Source: Thermoflexus hugenholtzii
GTDB taxonomy: Bacteria; Chloroflexota; Anaerolineae; Thermoflexales; Thermoflexaceae
NCBI RefSeq assembly: GCF_018771565.1
Contig: NZ_CP076326.1
Location: 3,252,679 to 3,316,678 of the forward strand
Reading direction: 5' to 3'
Length of the DNA stretch: 64,000 bases
Part shown: positions 62,414 through 64,000 of the stretch, one piece after another
Position numbering within the stretch: the first letter of the stretch is position 1
Layout of the letters: every line of letters starts with the position of its first letter
Program-made: the position numbers and the translations under genes
Notes under the pieces: model-generated
Seen by the model: the letters and a program-made list of their open reading frames with translations, nothing else
The model's database searches: none
Told to the model about the DNA's origin: nothing

Positions 62414-63145
62414 ATGGCCTGGCATCGGTGGGTGAGCGTTCTGCCGGAGCGCCAGGGTCTTTCGCCGGGTCGTGAGGAGGCGGGGAAGGCGGCGGCTCCG
62501 GAAGGGATGGAAGAGCCGATGGGGATCGGGCTGGGGGTGCCGCTCGTGGTCGGGCTGATGATGGCCGGGGGCTGGCTGGCCCTGGAGTGGTTCAACTACT
62601 CCGCCTCCCAGTATGCCCTTACGGTCTTCTTCGGGAACCTGATGGCCGATGGGTTGTCCTGGGCGGTGTTGCTGGCGCTGGGGCTGTGGCTGGTGGATCT
62701 CTCGGGCCTGCTCTACCTCTCGCTCCCCAGCGAGCGGGAGAAGCCGGGGTTCTGGTATGTGCTGGTGGCCTGGTTGCTCGCCTCGGGGGCCAACGCCCTC
62801 CTGAAGTGGTGGGCGGTGACCCTGGCCCTGATGGCCTCGCCCTTGGCCCAGCCCGGCGCGGGAGGGACGTCCCGCGTGGCCTCCCTCTTTCAGTCCGTGG
62901 GGCCCTACATCCCGACGGCCATCGCCTTCCTGGTCTGGACCGGTCGGGTGCTGCTGGTCAGCACGATGATGGGCCTCCTGTTGCCCGTGCTGCGCCAGCT
63001 CGGCCTCCGCTTGCAGACCTGGGCGGAGCAGGAAACGAGCCAGGCGGCCGGGGAGGCGGCCTCGACGGCCAGCATGGGGCCGCGCCTGGTGGAGTCCGGT
63101 CCGCGAGCGCGGCACGAGTGGAGCTCCCGAATGAAGCATCCGTGA
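62414..63145 (+). CDS. Polytopic membrane protein, unknown function, possibly SOS-controlled
   Basis: A 243-residue protein. After a charged N-terminus of about 40 residues come about five hydrophobic helices (near 43-62, 75-95, 105-125, 130-150, 170-200). The C-terminal tail is hydrophilic. No family is recognised; general resemblance to membrane subunits of secretion or conjugation systems is only a guess, suggested by the lytic transglycosylase 13 bp downstream. It has a sigma-A promoter with an adjacent LexA-like operator. Confidence 0.65.
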   Translation: MAWHRWVSVLPERQGLSPGREEAGKAAAPEGMEEPMGIGLGVPLVVGLMMAGGWLALEWFNYSASQYALTVFFGNLMADGLSWAVLLALGLWLVDLSGLLYLSLPSEREKPGFWYVLVAWLLASGANALLKWWAVTLALMASPLAQPGAGGTSRVASLFQSVGPYIPTAIAFLVWTGRVLLVSTMMGLLLPVLRQLGLRLQTWAEQETSQAAGEAASTASMGPRLVESGPRARHEWSSRMKHP

Positions 63146-63158
63146 GGGGAGCGCGCGG

Positions 63159-63830
63159 ATGCTGGCGATTCGGGCGCAGCGTTGGGTGAGCCAGGGGCTG
63201 CCGCTGGGGGTGGCGATCCTGGCGGCTTCTTTGCTGCTGCCCCTCGCCGGGGTGGTGGCCCTTTCGCTCCATCCCGAGGAGACCGCCGCCGTCCTGGAGC
63301 GCGCCGCGCGGGCTCCTGCCCCGGCTCCGGAGGCCCCGGAGGGCCTGGCGCCCCTCTTCACGCCGGAGGTGCAGCGCTGGTCGGATCGCATCCGGGTTTG
63401 GGCCCGGGCTTACGGTCTGGATCCCAATCTGGTGGCCACGGTGATGCAGATCGAGTCCTGTGGGGATCCGCAGGCCCGCTCCCGCAGCGGGGCCCTGGGC
63501 CTCTTCCAGGTGATGCCCTTCCACTTCGGGGTCGGGGAGGACCCCCTGGATCCGGAGACCAATGCCCGGGCCGGCCTCGCCTACCTGGCGGAGGCGTTGC
63601 GAAAGGCCAATGGGGATGTGGCCCAGGCCCTGGCTGGCTACAACGGGGGGCATTCGGTGATCGGCCAGCCGGGGCGATGGAGCGCGGAGACCCGCCGCTA
63701 CGTTTACTGGGGCCTCGGCATCTATGAGGACGCCCGCCGGGGTCAGGCCCAGAGCGCCCGGCTCCAGGAGTGGCTGGAGGCCGGCGGGCGCAGCCTGTGC
63801 GAACAGGCTGCCCAACGCCCCCTTCGATGA
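63159..63830 (+). CDS. Lytic transglycosylase, SLT domain
   Basis: A 223-residue exported muramidase. An N-terminal signal anchor (about 10-35) is followed by a linker and the SLT domain (about 80-190): YGLDPNLVATVMQIESCGDPQARSRSGALGLFQVMPFHFG with the catalytic Glu in QIESCG, then ARAGLAYLAEALRKANGDVAQALAGYNGGHSVI. It cleaves peptidoglycan and, with the membrane protein upstream, may serve an envelope-spanning machine. No gene is seen from 63831 to the window end (170 bp). Confidence 0.88.
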   Translation: MLAIRAQRWVSQGLPLGVAILAASLLLPLAGVVALSLHPEETAAVLERAARAPAPAPEAPEGLAPLFTPEVQRWSDRIRVWARAYGLDPNLVATVMQIESCGDPQARSRSGALGLFQVMPFHFGVGEDPLDPETNARAGLAYLAEALRKANGDVAQALAGYNGGHSVIGQPGRWSAETRRYVYWGLGIYEDARRGQAQSARLQEWLEAGGRSLCEQAAQRPLR

Positions 63831-64000
63831 GCTCCTCCCCGGGGAAGCGAGGGAAGCGGGCCGCTCGCCCTCCGATTCCGCCCGGATTCTTCCCGGCGAA
63901 CCGGCTTCCGCATATAGTTAAAGGCGGAACAGTTCGCGAATGAGCGGCCTCGAGATCCATAGGCATCGCCGCGGAGAGGGACGGGCAGGAGGTGAGGAGG

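Noticed and set aside
63920-63940. Second LexA-like site near GGAACAGTTCG
   Set aside because: The half-sites are separated by too few bases for GAACN4GTTC.

Overview
The window is GC-rich, densely packed bacterial chromosome with strong Shine-Dalgarno sequences (AGGAGG-type) and sigma-A style promoters (TTGACA-17-TATAAT-like). The mix of genes suggests an aerobic thermophile of the Chloroflexota, perhaps a Thermoflexus-like lineage. That is an inference from gene content: a caa3-type oxidase with fused cytochrome c, TrmI-type m1A58 tRNA methylation, an adenosine-specific kinase, menaquinone-type MenG, many C-type lectin-free small DUF proteins and DUF5666/DUF5667 proteins. No sequence search was run.

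Layout. 1-5.1 kb: a small membrane protein, a DHH/CBS/tRNA-nucleotidyltransferase fusion, and a two-gene ATPase plus small nuclease-like module whose ATPase gene has an AT-richer interior. 5.1-8.9 kb: 8-oxoguanine deaminase-like amidohydrolase (minus) and a DUF429, DUF309, zinc alcohol dehydrogenase run (plus). 8.9-14.6 kb: the classical minus-strand translation and envelope cluster rpsB-tsf-pyrH-frr-uppS-cdsA-tmk plus a cupin. 14.8-19.0 kb: an eight-repeat DUF5666 lipoprotein, an ECF-like sigma factor, a membrane protein ending in the same DUF5666 fold, and an N-terminally shortened ferric-reductase-like fragment. 19.1-25.0 kb (minus): coiled-coil protein, beta-propeller lipoprotein and a 7TM-PAS-GAF-GAF histidine kinase overlapping it by 4 bp. 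25.3-26.8 kb: tRNA-Lys(CTT) with promoter and terminator, then a TnpB gene inside a cassette with terminal inverted repeats and a likely 6-bp target duplication. 26.9-31.3 kb: YbaK, TsaD, MoeA, DsbA-like and VKOR genes and a small acidic Cys protein. 31.4-36.6 kb (minus): aminotransferase, NUDIX, phosphoribosyltransferase, gyrA. 36.9-40.6 kb: APC permease, small membrane protein, membrane-anchored Usp, NIL and two TrkA/RCK proteins. 40.9-44.8 kb: cytochrome c oxidase operon. 44.9-47.3 kb (minus): CstA and a thioredoxin-like small protein. 47.9-51.8 kb: TrmI, PIG-L deacetylase, MenG, esterase, metallophosphoesterase. 51.8-56.2 kb: an 80-bp MITE-like palindrome with 8-bp target duplication directly upstream of a strong promoter, a structured leader and rpoB, which is followed by a terminator rather than rpoC. 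56.6-63.8 kb: PolX, an alkaline-phosphatase-superfamily protein, adenosine-specific kinase, two GNAT proteins, a small Cys protein, and a LexA-box-preceded membrane protein plus lytic transglycosylase.

The most unusual items are: the TIR/TSD-bounded TnpB whose RuvC-III aspartate is histidine; the AAA ATPase plus PD-(D/E)xK-like pair; the DUF5666 lipoprotein/sigma/DUF5666 membrane protein locus; the MITE at the rpoB promoter and the split of rpoB from rpoC; a permease operon with two RCK proteins; and a LexA-type operator over a membrane-protein/transglycosylase pair.
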